DNA of 64,000 nucleotides, from assembly GCF_000175195.1 (NCBI RefSeq), contig NZ_ACQL01000101.1:1-64000 (forward strand). Reading direction: 5' to 3'. The DNA is from Actinobacillus minor NM305. GTDB lineage: Bacteria > Pseudomonadota > Gammaproteobacteria > Enterobacterales > Pasteurellaceae. Both the position numbers and the translations under genes were made by a program. Below are positions 38,586-49,054 of the stretch, piece by piece. Below the pieces are notes generated by a model. It ran no database searches, was not told the origin of the DNA, and saw only the letters and a list, made by a program, of their open reading frames with translations. Position 1 is the first letter of the stretch, and each line of letters opens with the position of its first letter.

Positions 38586-40997
38586 ATGTCAAGTTTGCTT
38601 AATTTTTATCGTAAATTACTTAATTTACCGCTTTCACTCTTAGTGAAATCTCGTTCTATTCCAACAAATCCTGTTCAAGAGTTAGAATTAAACCTTGAGC
38701 AGCCTTTAATTTACGTATTACCTTATACTTCCCAAACCGATTTACTGATTTTACAAAAAAACTGTCTAGCGCTGAATTTACCTGATCCATTAGAAAATAA
38801 TGTGATCGAAGGCGTTTCGCTCCCTCGTTTTGTTTTCTTAAATGAAGATCGCCGTTTCTTTAAATCAAAAGAAGCAAAAAGCGAAACGGTTTCAACCATT
38901 CAGCGTTACCTTAACTTACATAAACAAAATGAACAGCTTGATGTTCAACTTCTACCGGTTTCCGTTCTTTGGGGACGAGCTCCAGGGAAAGAAAAAGCCC
39001 CAACACTTCGCTCTTTAAGTGCATTTTCTCGCTTGATCTCGATGCTTTGGTATGGACGGGATAACTTTGTGCGCTTCTCACAAGCGGTCTCTTTAAGCAA
39101 AATGATTGCAAATCAGGAAGCGGATGAGAAATTAGCCCACAAATTAGCTCGTGTTGCCCGTATGCACTTTGCAAAACAACGCTATTCTGCAATGGGGCCT
39201 CAACTCCCTGATCGCCAAGCAATGTTTAATAAGCTACTTGACTCCGAAGTACTGAAAAAAGCGATTGCTGATGAAGCAGAGAGCAAAAAAATCGGCCCAG
39301 AAAAAGCACGCCAAGAAGCGGAAAAAATCCTGAATGAGATTGCTGCGGACGTAAAACATGATAGTTTACGTGTTGCAGACCGTATTTTAAGTTGGTTATG
39401 GAACAAACTTTATCAAGGTATTAACGTACAAAACGGAGAGCGTGTGCGTAAGTTAGCATTAGAAGGTCACGAAATTGTGTACGTGCCCTGCCACCGTAGC
39501 CATATGGACTACTTATTGCTCTCTTACTTGCTTTACCATCAAGGTTTAGTGCCGCCACATATTGCAGCGGGAATTAACCTCAACTTTTTCCCTGCCGGTC
39601 CGATTTTCCGTAGCTGGGGAGCGTTCTTTATTCGCCGTACATTTAAAGGCAACCGCTTATACTCTACGATTTTCCGTGAATACTTAGCGGAGTTATTCTA
39701 TCGCGGTTATTCTGTAGAATACTTTATTGAAGGCGGACGCTCTCGTACTGGGCGCTTGCTTGAGCCGAAAACCGGTATGATGTCAATGACCATTCAGGCA
39801 CTACAACGTGGGTTAGCTCGTCCACTTAGTATTGTGCCGGTATATATTGGCTATGAACATGTTTTGGAAGTGGATACTTACGCTAAAGAGTTGCGTGGTG
39901 CGGCAAAAGAAAAAGAAAATGCCGGTTTAGTTTTACGCGTAATCAAAAAACTCAAAAATTTAGGGCAAGGTTACGTGAATTTTGGTGAGCCAATTCAAGT
40001 CAATAACTACTTAAATCAACATTTCCCTGAATGGAAAAATAGTAGCGATGACACACGTCCAAAATGGTTAAACGAAGCGGTGGACGCCGTTGCCAAAGAA
40101 GTGATGATCAACATCAATAAAGCTGCTGCCGTTAATGCGAAAAATTTAATTGGCTCTGTTTTACTGGCATCTCGCCAACGAGCATTAACCAAAGAAATTC
40201 TACTTGAACAAGTCGAAAGCCATATGCAACTGTTCCAAAACGTCCCTTATTCTGCGGATATGACACTACCATCAAATAGCGCAGAAGAGATGTTAGAACA
40301 CGTTTTAACATTACCTCGTTCAGGCGTTATTTCTGAAAAAGATAATTTTGGCGAGCTTATCCGTCTTGATCGTGAATCAGCCGTTCTGATGACTTACTAC
40401 CGCAACAACATTCAGCATTTGTTTGTGTTGCCATCGTTAGTTGCAAGTATCGTATTACATCTTGAAGCGGTATCGAAAGACCTCATCATTAAAACGGTAC
40501 AACAAATCTATCCGTTCTTGAAAGCGGAATTGTTCCTCCATTTTGAAGAAGATGAACTTAGACTTCAAGTTGAACGTATTTTAAACGAATTCGTCCGCCA
40601 ACAATTATTAAAAGGCGAAAGTGATGTATTCAAAATCAATACGCCACGTTTACGTTCGTTACAGCTTTATAGCAATGGTGTAAGAGATTTATTGCAACGT
40701 TACTACATCAGCTTAAATCTATTATTAGAGAAACCAGATATCTCTCGAAACGATTTAGAGAATGAAAGCCGCTCGATTGCTCAACGTTTATCGGTTTTAC
40801 ACGGCATTAATGCGCCAGAATTCTTCGATAAAGCGCTCTTCTCAACCTTTGCTGTAACCTTAAAAACTCAAGGTTATTTTGATGAAGAAGGAAAGACCAT
40901 TGAAAGCAAACTCAAAGCGATAGAAGAACTTATGGCAAGTTTAATTTCTGTTGAAGTAAAAATGAGTATTCGTGGCGCAATAGAATCAATGAAATAA
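38586..40997 (+). CDS. plsB: Glycerol-3-phosphate 1-O-acyltransferase PlsB
   Basis: Inner-membrane enzyme that makes lysophosphatidic acid from glycerol-3-phosphate and acyl-ACP/CoA, the first step of phospholipid synthesis. The acyltransferase HX4D motif is H303-RSHM-D308, with [20 protein letters not shown] and VPVYIGYE following. 803 residues is the full gammaproteobacterial length. AAAAAAGGATAAC precedes the ATG. Confidence 0.97.
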   Translation: MSSLLNFYRKLLNLPLSLLVKSRSIPTNPVQELELNLEQPLIYVLPYTSQTDLLILQKNCLALNLPDPLENNVIEGVSLPRFVFLNEDRRFFKSKEAKSETVSTIQRYLNLHKQNEQLDVQLLPVSVLWGRAPGKEKAPTLRSLSAFSRLISMLWYGRDNFVRFSQAVSLSKMIANQEADEKLAHKLARVARMHFAKQRYSAMGPQLPDRQAMFNKLLDSEVLKKAIADEAESKKIGPEKARQEAEKILNEIAADVKHDSLRVADRILSWLWNKLYQGINVQNGERVRKLALEGHEIVYVPCHRSHMDYLLLSYLLYHQGLVPPHIAAGINLNFFPAGPIFRSWGAFFIRRTFKGNRLYSTIFREYLAELFYRGYSVEYFIEGGRSRTGRLLEPKTGMMSMTIQALQRGLARPLSIVPVYIGYEHVLEVDTYAKELRGAAKEKENAGLVLRVIKKLKNLGQGYVNFGEPIQVNNYLNQHFPEWKNSSDDTRPKWLNEAVDAVAKEVMININKAAAVNAKNLIGSVLLASRQRALTKEILLEQVESHMQLFQNVPYSADMTLPSNSAEEMLEHVLTLPRSGVISEKDNFGELIRLDRESAVLMTYYRNNIQHLFVLPSLVASIVLHLEAVSKDLIIKTVQQIYPFLKAELFLHFEEDELRLQVERILNEFVRQQLLKGESDVFKINTPRLRSLQLYSNGVRDLLQRYYISLNLLLEKPDISRNDLENESRSIAQRLSVLHGINAPEFFDKALFSTFAVTLKTQGYFDEEGKTIESKLKAIEELMASLISVEVKMSIRGAIESMK

Positions 40998-41026
40998 CAA
41001 GCGGTCAAATTTTAAAAATATTTTGT

Positions 41027-41063
41027 AAATCCCTCATAGAAATAAAAAATCTATGGGGGATTT
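41027..41063 (+). terminator. Terminator of plsB
   Basis: AAATCCCTCATAGA (41027-41040) pairs with TCTATGGGGGATTT (41050-41063), followed by TTGTTT. A single uptake-sequence copy (ACAAGCGGTC) lies just before it. Confidence 0.75.
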
Positions 41064-41133
41064 TGTTTGACACACTCTCGCTCCCCCCCTATTATCTCTT
41101 TCATTAATCTTATCTTTATGTATTGGAAACCCT

Positions 41134-44100
41134 ATGCAACACAACCGAATTGAACAATTAAAAACCGCCCTTGCACAACGTATCTTGATTTTAGACGGTG
41201 CGATGGGGACGATGATCCAGCAATTTAAACTGACCGAAGCGGATTTCCGTGGCGAACGTTTTAAACATTCTAGCGTGGATCTGCGTGGTAACAACGATCT
41301 GCTTACCCTAACCCAACCTTTAGTGATTTCCTCTATTCACGAGAAATACCTTGAAGCTGGGGCGGATATTATTGAAACCAATACGTTCAGTTCCACCACC
41401 ATTGCACAGGCGGATTACGACTTGCAAGCGGTGGCTTATGAGCTGAATTTTGCAGGGGCGAAACTGGCTCGCATTGCGGCGGATAAGTACAGCACGCCTG
41501 AAAAACCGCGTTTTGTGGCAGGTATTCTCGGCCCAACTAACCGCACCGCCTCGATTTCGCCAAATGTGAACGATCCCGGTTTCCGTAATATTACTTTTAT
41601 GGAATTAGTCGATGCCTATGCAGAGGCTACTCGTGGCTTAATTGAAGGCGGTTCGGACATCATTATGATCGAAACCATCTTCGATACCTTGAACGCCAAA
41701 GCCGCTGCCTTTGCCATTGACCAAGTGTTTGAAGAACTAGGCGTGGAACTGCCGATTATGATTTCGGGAACCATTACCGATGCCTCTGGGCGTACCCTTT
41801 CGGGGCAAACTACCGAAGCCTTTTACAACTCGCTCCGCCACGCTAAACCGCTCAGTTTTGGCTTGAACTGTGCCTTAGGGCCGAAAGAGTTGCGTCCTTA
41901 TGTGGAAGTGATGTCGAAAATCTGCGAAACCTATGTATCCGTTCACCCGAATGCTGGCTTGCCGAATGCCTTTGGCGGCTACGATTTGGGGGCGGACGAG
42001 ATGGCGGCTCATATCAAAGAGTGGGCGGAAAGCGGTTTCTTAAATATCGTGGGCGGCTGTTGCGGAACCACTCCTGAACATATCAAAGCCTTTGCGGACG
42101 TAGTGGCTGGAATTAAACCGCGTGCCTTGCCTGAAATCAAAACCGCAATGCGTTTGTCTGGGCTTGAGCCGTTAAACATTGATGATGAAAGCCTGTTTGT
42201 AAACGTGGGCGAACGCAATAACGTAACAGGTTCGGCGAAGTTTAAGCGTTTGATTAAAGAAGAGAAATTTAGCGAAGCCATTGAGATTGCTATCGATCAG
42301 GTGGAAAACGGTGCGCAAGTGATTGACGTGAATATGGACGAAGCCTTGCTCGACTCGCAAAAATGTATGACCCGTTTCCTTAACATTATGGCGACCGAAC
42401 CTGATGCGGCAAAAGTGCCTGTGATGATTGACTCGTCCAAGTGGGAAGTGATTGAAGCTGGCTTGCAGTCGGTGCAAGGTAAGGGAATTGTAAACTCCAT
42501 TTCCCTCAAAGAAGGCGAAGAAAAATTTATTCACCAAGCAAAACTGGTTCGCCGTTATGGTGCGGCAGTGGTCGTGATGGCGTTTGACGAAGTGGGGCAA
42601 GCGGACACCGAAGAACGCAAGGTAGAAATCTGTACTCGAGCTTACGACATTCTCGTGAACCAAGTGGGCTTTCCGCCTGAAGATATTATTTTCGACCCGA
42701 ATATTTTTGCCATCGGTACAGGGATTGAAGAACACAATAACTACGGCGTGGACTTTATCAATGCCACAGGTCGCATTAAGCGTAGCCTGCCGCACGCTAA
42801 AATTTCGGGCGGAGTGTCGAATGTGTCCTTCTCCTTCCGTGGTAATAATGTGATGCGTGAGGCTATTCACGCCGTGTTCCTTTACCACGCTATCAAGCAA
42901 GGAATGGATATGGGGATCGTAAATGCAGGGCAACTGGCGATTTATGACGATCTCGCTCCTGAATTGCGTGATGTGATTGAAGATGCGGTGCTAAATCGCC
43001 GCTCTGATGCCACCGATCGCCTGTTAGATATTGCAGAAAAATACCGAAATGTGACCGCTAGTAACAGTGAAGATAGCGGCGTTGCTGAATGGCGTACTTG
43101 GGCGGTGGAAGAACGTTTGAAACACGCCCTCGTGAAAGGGATCACCAACTATATTATTGAAGATACCGAAGAAGCTCGCCAAAAATTCCCGACACCGCTC
43201 GAAGTGATCGAAGGGCCGCTAATGGACGGTATGGACGTGGTGGGCGATTTGTTCGGTGACGGCAAAATGTTCCTACCGCAAGTGGTGAAATCCGCTCGCG
43301 TGATGAAACAGTCGGTCGCCTACTTAGAGCCGTTTATCAATGCGACCAAACAGAAAGGTTCGTCAAGCGGTAAAGTGGTCATCGCTACCGTAAAAGGTGA
43401 CGTGCACGACATCGGTAAAAATATCGTGAGCGTGGTGCTGCAATGTAATAACTTTAAAGTGATCGACTTAGGCGTAATGGTGCCTGCGGATAAGATCATT
43501 CAAACGGCGATTGACGAAAAGGCGGACATCATCGGCTTAAGCGGTTTGATCACGCCGTCCCTTGACGAAATGGAATACTTCTTAGGCGAAATGAACCGCT
43601 TGAATTTGAATATTCCTGTCATTATCGGCGGAGCAACCACCTCCAAAGAACATACAGCAATTAAGCTTTATCCGAAATATAAACACGAAGTGATTTACAC
43701 CACCAACGCCTCCCGTGCGGTAACAGTTTGTGCGGCATTGATGAACCCGGATACCAAAGCGGAACTGTGGGAACGAATGAAGAAAGAGTACGAGCAAATT
43801 CAAGAGGCTTTTGCCAACAAAAAAGCCCCACGCAAGCAGTTGCCGATTGAAGAGGCACGCAAAAATGCCTTTGATGCGTTCAGCGGTGAATGGGCGGATT
43901 ACCAAGTGCCAACACCGAAACAGACTGGCATTGTGGAATATAAAAACGTACCGATTGCGACCTTACGAAAATTTATCGACTGGTCGCCGTTCTTCCGTTT
44001 ATGGGGCTTAATGGGCGGTTATCCTGATGCCTTCGACTACCCAGAAGGCGGCGAAGAAGCTCGCCGAGTGTGGAACGATGCGCAAAAAGTGTTGGACGAA

Positions 44101-44823
44101 TTAGAACAAAATCACAAGCTCAACCCAAGCGGCATTATGGGCATTTTCCCAGCCAACAGTGTGGGCGATGATATTGAAATCTATCAAAATGCTGACCGCA
44201 CTTTAGTGGTTGGCAAAGTCTATAACCTCCGCCAGCAAAGCGAACGTGGCAGAAACAGCAAAAGCCCGTACAACCTTTGCTTGAGCGACTTTATCGCAAG
44301 CAAAGCCAGCGGCAAACAGGACTGGTTCGGAATGTTCGCCGTTTGTGCAGGGATTGAAGAACACGATTTAGTGGAAGGCTACAAAGCCGCAGGGGACGAC
44401 TACAACGCCATATTGCTGCAAGCGGTCGGCGACCGTTTAGCCGAAGCAATGGCGGAATACTTGCACTTTGAACTGCGCACAAAAGTCTGGGGATACAGCA
44501 ACGAAACCTTAGACAACGATCGCCTAATCCGTGAAGAATACATCGGCATCCGCCCTGCCCCGGGCTACCCAAGCTGCCCAGAACACACGGAAAAACAGAT
44601 CATCTGGGATTTACTGGAAGTAGAACAACGCATCGGAATGAAACTCACCGAAAGCTACGCAATGTGGCCTGCAGCAAGCGTCTGCGGTTGGTACTTCACC
44701 CACCCTGCGAGTAACTATTTCACCCTTGGACGCATTGACGAAGATCAAGCGATGGATTATGCGAAACGGAAGGGGTGGAATGAGAGAGAGATCGTGAAGT
44801 GGTTGGGAGTGGCGATGAAGTAG
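41134..44823 (+). CDS. metH: Cobalamin-dependent methionine synthase
   Basis: Transfers the methyl group of methyltetrahydrofolate through cobalamin to homocysteine. The four modules are all present in 1229 residues: homocysteine domain with zinc ligands ([10 protein letters not shown]), pterin domain ([17 protein letters not shown]), cobalamin domain with the lower-ligand histidine in [10 protein letters not shown] (near residue 756), and the activation domain with [12 protein letters not shown]. Upstream has only about 70 bases with no B12 riboswitch seen. The gene is visibly richer in GC than its neighbours (30 of 60 bases G or C in 42001-42060), so it may have been acquired or be under different codon selection. 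It needs B12, perhaps supplied by the transporter at 49.6-55.0 kb. Confidence 0.98.
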   Translation: MQHNRIEQLKTALAQRILILDGAMGTMIQQFKLTEADFRGERFKHSSVDLRGNNDLLTLTQPLVISSIHEKYLEAGADIIETNTFSSTTIAQADYDLQAVAYELNFAGAKLARIAADKYSTPEKPRFVAGILGPTNRTASISPNVNDPGFRNITFMELVDAYAEATRGLIEGGSDIIMIETIFDTLNAKAAAFAIDQVFEELGVELPIMISGTITDASGRTLSGQTTEAFYNSLRHAKPLSFGLNCALGPKELRPYVEVMSKICETYVSVHPNAGLPNAFGGYDLGADEMAAHIKEWAESGFLNIVGGCCGTTPEHIKAFADVVAGIKPRALPEIKTAMRLSGLEPLNIDDESLFVNVGERNNVTGSAKFKRLIKEEKFSEAIEIAIDQVENGAQVIDVNMDEALLDSQKCMTRFLNIMATEPDAAKVPVMIDSSKWEVIEAGLQSVQGKGIVNSISLKEGEEKFIHQAKLVRRYGAAVVVMAFDEVGQADTEERKVEICTRAYDILVNQVGFPPEDIIFDPNIFAIGTGIEEHNNYGVDFINATGRIKRSLPHAKISGGVSNVSFSFRGNNVMREAIHAVFLYHAIKQGMDMGIVNAGQLAIYDDLAPELRDVIEDAVLNRRSDATDRLLDIAEKYRNVTASNSEDSGVAEWRTWAVEERLKHALVKGITNYIIEDTEEARQKFPTPLEVIEGPLMDGMDVVGDLFGDGKMFLPQVVKSARVMKQSVAYLEPFINATKQKGSSSGKVVIATVKGDVHDIGKNIVSVVLQCNNFKVIDLGVMVPADKIIQTAIDEKADIIGLSGLITPSLDEMEYFLGEMNRLNLNIPVIIGGATTSKEHTAIKLYPKYKHEVIYTTNASRAVTVCAALMNPDTKAELWERMKKEYEQIQEAFANKKAPRKQLPIEEARKNAFDAFSGEWADYQVPTPKQTGIVEYKNVPIATLRKFIDWSPFFRLWGLMGGYPDAFDYPEGGEEARRVWNDAQKVLDELEQNHKLNPSGIMGIFPANSVGDDIEIYQNADRTLVVGKVYNLRQQSERGRNSKSPYNLCLSDFIASKASGKQDWFGMFAVCAGIEEHDLVEGYKAAGDDYNAILLQAVGDRLAEAMAEYLHFELRTKVWGYSNETLDNDRLIREEYIGIRPAPGYPSCPEHTEKQIIWDLLEVEQRIGMKLTESYAMWPAASVCGWYFTHPASNYFTLGRIDEDQAMDYAKRKGWNEREIVKWLGVAMK

Positions 44824-44878
44824 GAATTCAAAATACTCTTTATCATTTTCTATCATATTTTTATCACAATAAAATCAT

Positions 44879-44907
44879 TTGATTACCTTTAATCAGATAA
44901 TTACAAT
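44879..44907 (+). promoter_or_regulatory. Predicted promoter of the HTH protein gene
   Basis: TTGATT (44879-44884) and TACAAT (44902-44907) have an exact 17-base spacer. AGAGG (44928-44932) then sits before the ATG at 44941. This gives the accessory unit its own promoter independent of metH. Confidence 0.65.
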
Positions 44908-44940
44908 ATTGCTCAATTAGCTTGGTTAGAGGTATTCATT

Positions 44941-45600
44941 ATGAATGAAACAGATAAAAAGAATAAGAAAGTTTTTAAATGGACTAGAGAATTGATTCAA
45001 TTAGCCATTAATGATGGGTGGACGCAGAATGAAATTGCTAATACTTGCAGAACTCATCAATCTATTGTAAGTAGCTGGTATAAAGGAGAGAAACGAGGGA
45101 CAGAACAACAACTAAAACCTTTGTTAGATTTATTTGGGTATAAATTACGAAGAAAAACTTTTCGTTTATATTGGAATATCGATCCTAGCACAGGAGAAAA
45201 GTCTTTTTTCAAAGTAGAAGGTCGAGTTATTTTCTCCCAAGCTTTATGTGATATGCGAAGAGATGGTGCAAAACTAAAAAAGAAAATACCCGAATTTAAA
45301 TTTGTTATCCATCATCAAGGAAATAATAAATTTAGAATAGTTGTTCAATTTAGAGCTAAATTTCCTCAGTCTAATGAAGAACTAGAAAATAGTGTTGAAG
45401 ATGCTATTTGGCGCTCAGTAGTGTCGGATATAATAACTGCTCAGCAAGTTGTTGATAAAATAGAATATATTATAATAAAAAATACAGATGTGCAAAAATA
45501 TGCTAGCGATGTTGTAACTTTACCATATTTAGTTAGAAAAGCATTACTTGAAAATGGTTTCTCTATCGAAGGTATTAAAGAATATCCAGCAGACTGGTAA
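44941..45600 (+). CDS. HTH-domain protein with unrecognised C-terminal domain
   Basis: A 219-residue cytoplasmic protein. Residues 10-75 form a homeodomain/XRE-like HTH (FKWTRELIQLAINDGWTQNE, then HQSIVSSWYKGEKRGTEQQL). The remaining 140 residues are a mixed alpha/beta domain (FKVEGRVIFSQALCDMRRDG, KFVIHHQGNNKFRIVVQFRA, YIIIKNTDVQKYASDVVTLP) that I do not recognise. It is AT-rich compared with metH just before it. A structured non-coding stretch with a strong terminator follows directly after its stop, then a HicA-like gene. The layout suggests a regulator or antitoxin/effector acting with the RNA; this is inference. Confidence 0.7.
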   Translation: MNETDKKNKKVFKWTRELIQLAINDGWTQNEIANTCRTHQSIVSSWYKGEKRGTEQQLKPLLDLFGYKLRRKTFRLYWNIDPSTGEKSFFKVEGRVIFSQALCDMRRDGAKLKKKIPEFKFVIHHQGNNKFRIVVQFRAKFPQSNEELENSVEDAIWRSVVSDIITAQQVVDKIEYIIIKNTDVQKYASDVVTLPYLVRKALLENGFSIEGIKEYPADW

Positions 45601-45604
45601 GGAA

Positions 45605-45867
45605 AACCCAAAGGAGCTGAACCGCCTTAAAGGTTCAATATGAGCATTATGCTCAAGTTATTTGCGTACTTTTTAGTATAAGCCTTGCAAGAAGCCTTTC
45701 GCACTTGCAATGCAAAAGCAAATATTTGGTTTAATAATAGTTTCTTGTCGTTTCAAGATAGAAGAAAGAAAATATTCCAGTATTTGAATGCTATTATTAA
45801 TATTAAGGGATAGGGGTGGGTGAAACCTAAGCCGTTAGTTATACTAGCCGCTTAGGTTTCTTTTTTT
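45605..45867 (+). ncRNA. Predicted structured non-coding RNA with its own terminator
   Basis: No convincing gene lies here, yet the stretch is dense in perfect hairpins: TGAACC/GGTTCA (45618-45637), TGAGCA-TTA-TGCTCA (45641-45655), TTGCAAG/CTTGCAA (45685-45710) and TCTTG/CAAGA (45743-45758). It ends in a strong intrinsic terminator (45823-45866). I compared it by eye with tmRNA, RNase P, 6S and retron RNAs and found no match. The 5' end is unknown; it may be processed from the HTH-gene transcript. Confidence 0.6.
45823..45866 (+). terminator. Strong terminator of the structured RNA
   Basis: AAACCTAAGC (45823-45832) pairs with GCTTAGGTTT (45850-45859), followed by CTTTTTTT. It ends whatever is transcribed from the HTH gene or the RNA itself. 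Confidence 0.88.
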
Positions 45868-45975
45868 ATTAAGAATATCATTTTTTATCTAAAAATATCA
45901 AAAATATATCAATTTTATTTTTAGACCAAATCTATACAATAATAATTCCCATATAACATATATAAAGGTGATTTT

Positions 45976-46224
45976 ATGATTAGATTTAGTAAAGATAAAA
46001 ATATAAACAATTTTGTTGTTAAAAAGATAAAGTTAGGCTGGAAATGGAAAAGAGGAAAGAAACACCATATGTTAATATCTCCTCAAAATTATAAGATTTC
46101 AATACCATCAACCCCCAGTGATTATCGAGCTTATTTAAATTTTATTAAAGATATCAGATTGTTGGAGAATAAAACTTCTATTATTCTTAATAAATCTAGA
46201 ATTTCCCATACGATCACTCACTAA
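45976..46224 (+). CDS. Small HicA-like protein
   Basis: An 82-residue basic protein. The stretch KIKLGWKWKRGKKHHMLI, followed by YKISIPSTPSDYRAYLNF, has the layout of the HicA/YcfA double-stranded-RNA-binding-like fold: a GW..-x(n)-KHH turn where HicA toxins keep their catalytic histidine, then the second strand and last helix. The PSTPSD-RA signature is also seen in HicA-like proteins of phages. No HicB partner follows; the upstream HTH protein is the only candidate. AAAGGTG precedes the ATG. Assignment is by pattern only. Confidence 0.55.
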   Translation: MIRFSKDKNINNFVVKKIKLGWKWKRGKKHHMLISPQNYKISIPSTPSDYRAYLNFIKDIRLLENKTSIILNKSRISHTITH

Positions 46225-46241
46225 GCTTAGACATAAAATAA

Positions 46242-46339
46242 TTCAGTTATTTAAATTTTCCGAATAGCTTTAATAATCAAAGCTATCAAGAAAATCTAGG
46301 TAACTGAAAAAATCAGTTATCCCGAATTTCCAGATAACT
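46242..46339 (+). other. Hairpin-rich intergenic stretch after the HicA-like gene
   Basis: TTCAGTTA (46242-46249) pairs with TAACTGAA (46301-46308) around an inner ATAGCTTT...AAAGCTAT stem (46264-46286). A second pair, AGTTATC (46315-46321) and GATAACT (46333-46339), follows. It may include a terminator (A/T run at 46307-46312) or another small RNA. No gene is visible between 46225 and 46501. Confidence 0.5.
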
Positions 46340-46501
46340 TCTACAAATTAACTTAATTGTAATTTTGAAAGCGATTTTAACCACTTGTAAGCCATCCCCA
46401 TATTTTTCTATTTTGCGATCTCCATCGAAAAATCTCTCATTTCCATTCGACAATTCCCTTACAAGCGGTTACATTTATTCAAAAATTTGCAAGGAAAATC
46501 T

Positions 46502-47506
46502 ATGACTAAACTAATTCGCAACAGCACCGCTGAATTTCTGATTTTTACCAATCAGACTGGCGATCAGAGCATTGAAGTGCGGTATGAAAATGATGAAATT
46601 TGGCTTACTCAAAAACGTATTGCTGAACTTTTTGAATGTTCAAGCGATAACGTATCGCTACATTTAAAGAATATATTTAAATCAGGAGAGCTTGACCCAT
46701 TTTCAGTTACCGAGGTTTTCTCGGTAACTGCCGCAGACGGCAAAAACTACAACACCAAACACTACAACCTTGACGCAGTGATTTCCGTTGGGTATCGGGT
46801 CAATTCCGTGCGAGCAACGCAATTTCGTCAATGGGCGACACAAGTGCTGCGTGAATTTGCCCAAAAAGGCTATGTGTTAGATCGTGAACGTATGGAAAAC
46901 GGCACATTCTTAGGCGAAGACTATTTCGAGCGGCTATTAGAAGAAATCCGTGAAATTCGCCTATCCGAACGCCGTTTTTATCAGAAAATTACCGATATTT
47001 ACGCCACTGCGGTGGACTACAATAAAAACGCTCCAACAACCAAAACATTTTTCGCCACCGTGCAAAATAAATTACATTACGCCATTCATCAACATACCGC
47101 TGCTGAATTAATTGTGGAACGAGCCGATAGCGATAAACCGAATATGGGGCTAACGACTTGGGCAAAATCCCCTGATGGCAAAATTTTAAAAAGCGATGTT
47201 TCAGTGGCAAAAAATTATTTAAGCAATGAAGAATTGAAAGATTTAGGAGCAATCGTCAACGCATTTTTAGATTTAGCCGAACGCCGAGCCAGACGACAAA
47301 TTCCAATGACAATGGAAGATTGGGCAAAACGATTAGATATTTTCTTAAATGCAGACGAATTACCCATTTTAGACGGCAAAGGCAAAATCAGTTTTGATGA
47401 AGCAAAATTACACGCTGAAACAGAATTTGAAAAATACCGCATTATTCAAGACCGCAATTTTGAAAGCGATTTTGACCGCTTGTTGAAGAATCAGTCTAAG
47501 ACTTAG
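46502..47506 (+). CDS. RhuM-family protein
   Basis: Member of the 'virulence RhuM' family, first noted in Salmonella pathogenicity island 3; molecular function unknown. N-terminal part has EIWLTQKRIAELFECSSDNVSLHLKN, an HTH-like segment, then HYNLDAVISVGYRVNSVRATQFRQWA, the family signature shared with BRO-N/KilA-like regulators. ATG 46502 has AAGGAAA 6 bases upstream. At 335 residues it is full length. These genes are commonly found on islands or beside restriction systems, but none is present here. Confidence 0.85.
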   Translation: MTKLIRNSTAEFLIFTNQTGDQSIEVRYENDEIWLTQKRIAELFECSSDNVSLHLKNIFKSGELDPFSVTEVFSVTAADGKNYNTKHYNLDAVISVGYRVNSVRATQFRQWATQVLREFAQKGYVLDRERMENGTFLGEDYFERLLEEIREIRLSERRFYQKITDIYATAVDYNKNAPTTKTFFATVQNKLHYAIHQHTAAELIVERADSDKPNMGLTTWAKSPDGKILKSDVSVAKNYLSNEELKDLGAIVNAFLDLAERRARRQIPMTMEDWAKRLDIFLNADELPILDGKGKISFDEAKLHAETEFEKYRIIQDRNFESDFDRLLKNQSKT

Positions 47507-47518
47507 AACATCAATAAT

Positions 47519-48358
47519 ATGCACACACCCCACATCTACATCGGCACAGGCGGTTATAGCGATACGGATTTAGTCGGTACGCTTTATCCGTTTGGGACGG
47601 ATAAATCGGATTTTTTGTCGGTTTACAGCCAGCATTATGATACCGTTGAAATCAATAGCACCTTTCACGCTCCGATTGGCTATAAGGCGGTGCAAGGTAT
47701 GTTGGAAAAGGCGGAAGGGCGGTTAAAATTTTCGGTGAAACTGCATCAAGATTTTAGTCATAAACGTACCGCTACCGCCGAGCAAGCTCAAGCGTTTTTG
47801 GACGCATTGCAACCGTTGTGTGATAGCCATTGTTTAGCTAATTTATTTGTGCAATTCCCGACCAGTTTTGAGCGTCATCACGCCAACCGATACTATCTGG
47901 CGGAGTTGGTGTCGTGGTTCAGTAATTATCCCCTTGCCATTGAATTTCGCCACGCCAGTTGGCATACGCAGTCGGTGCTGGATTATTTTCACGGCAAGGA
48001 AAATCTCATTTGGTGCAATGTGGATTATCCGCAGAATATCGGTTTGCCGGCCTTTCAGCTTTATGCAAACCAACGCACCGCTTACCTGCGATTGCACGGT
48101 CGTAATCCCCACTGGTGGAAAGCCCAATCGGCGAAAGAACGCCACGATTACCGTTATAGCGAAACCGAATTACAGCAACTAGCGGCATTATTAAATCAGC
48201 GAAAAGCGGAATTTGATCAGCTTTACCTTTACTTTCAAAACACCACCAACAGCCATTCGTTCTACAATATCGAAAGTCTGAAAGGCTATTTGGCGAACTA
48301 TGGATTTCAAGTAAAAGAAACACCCAAGTTTTTGAGTGGACAGCAGAGTTTGTTTTGA
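47519..48358 (+). CDS. DUF72 family protein (YecE-like)
   Basis: A TIM-barrel-like protein of unknown function, 279 residues. Family landmarks are YIGTGGYSDTDLVGTLYP, YDTVEINSTFHAPIG, the AIEFRHASWH block and AYLRLHGRN. It starts 12 bases after the RhuM gene and is probably co-transcribed with it, although its base composition is higher in GC. The C-terminal FLSGQQSLF is also typical. Confidence 0.88.
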   Translation: MHTPHIYIGTGGYSDTDLVGTLYPFGTDKSDFLSVYSQHYDTVEINSTFHAPIGYKAVQGMLEKAEGRLKFSVKLHQDFSHKRTATAEQAQAFLDALQPLCDSHCLANLFVQFPTSFERHHANRYYLAELVSWFSNYPLAIEFRHASWHTQSVLDYFHGKENLIWCNVDYPQNIGLPAFQLYANQRTAYLRLHGRNPHWWKAQSAKERHDYRYSETELQQLAALLNQRKAEFDQLYLYFQNTTNSHSFYNIESLKGYLANYGFQVKETPKFLSGQQSLF

Positions 48359-48416
48359 CTTCAGATTTCAGCTACTATAATCGCTAACTTTTTCTACTTT
48401 TCTCGGAATTTTTATG

Positions 48417-48878
48417 ATGAACAAATTAAAACTGGTTCTATTAACTTCAACCCTTGCTGCTCTATTTGCTTGTACACCAAAGCAAACTACTCCTGTTAAA
48501 ACAGGCTATTTAAAAAATGAGATTAGCCAAGCTGAATTACAAAATGCGACAAACTATAAGCGTTACTATTACTCTTGTACAAATTTTGAAACAGGCTCTG
48601 AGTCTTATTTATCGACTTATTTCCCTCTTTCAAAAGAAAGCCGTAAGAAAGATAACTTTGGTATCTATTTCCAACTAGATGGCGGAAAGAGCTTCCCGTT
48701 TGATCATATTGAAAATAAAGCCCTCAATGCCCAAGCAACACGTTTTGAGGTCTTTTATCGCTCATATAATCCTATTCAAGGGAGCTACATTGATTTAATT
48801 GCACGTGAAAATAGCTCAACCTATTATAAATATCAGAATGGAACTCGAACGCCTTGGTTAGAATGCCGAGAAGGTTAA
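48417..48878 (+). CDS. Hypothetical lipoprotein, duplicated pair member 1
   Basis: A 153-residue protein with a lipoprotein signal ending LAALFAC. The mature part shares long identical blocks with the next gene: VKTGYLK-(N/D)-(E/D)-ISQAEL, NYKRYYY, FPLS-ESR-KDNFG, FDHIENK and PIQGSYIDLIAR. Two conserved cysteines (YSC..., LEC near the C-terminus) might form a disulfide. Function unknown; presumably envelope-located. The start MNKLKL (48417) is favoured over the preceding ATG because the paralogue also begins MNK. The upstream TTTCAGCTACTATAAT is repeated, with changes, before the second copy. Confidence 0.8.
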   Translation: MNKLKLVLLTSTLAALFACTPKQTTPVKTGYLKNEISQAELQNATNYKRYYYSCTNFETGSESYLSTYFPLSKESRKKDNFGIYFQLDGGKSFPFDHIENKALNAQATRFEVFYRSYNPIQGSYIDLIARENSSTYYKYQNGTRTPWLECREG

Positions 48879-48889
48879 TCGTAAAAAGT

Positions 48890-48915
48890 AATCCCATAAC
48901 AAAACCTATGGGATT
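48890..48915 (+). terminator. Terminator of lipoprotein gene 1
   Basis: AATCCCATA (48890-48898) and TATGGGATT (48907-48915) with following T residues. Confidence 0.8.
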
Positions 48916-49054
48916 TTTATTGTAAACAAGCGGTTATTTTTGCTAAAAATTTTACAAAATCTAAAATAATCCCTTATCACATGAACCTTGCACACTCAAA
49001 AATTTCAGCTATCATAGCGCAGCAAAATTTTAGCCATACTTTTGGAATATGATA

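Noticed and set aside
42172-42933. Long antisense reading frames within metH (up to 253 codons)
   Set aside because: They lie opposite a complete, well conserved metH and show no family resemblance. GC-rich codons on one strand commonly leave the other free of stops.
45605-45867. A retron msr-msd or CRISPR tracrRNA in the structured stretch
   Set aside because: No reverse transcriptase or Cas gene is nearby, and no repeat-spacer pattern or complementary a1/a2 ends could be seen.
46502-48358. A restriction or secretion island around RhuM
   Set aside because: RhuM genes often occur in such islands, but no methylase, nuclease subunit or secretion gene is adjacent here; only a DUF72 gene follows.
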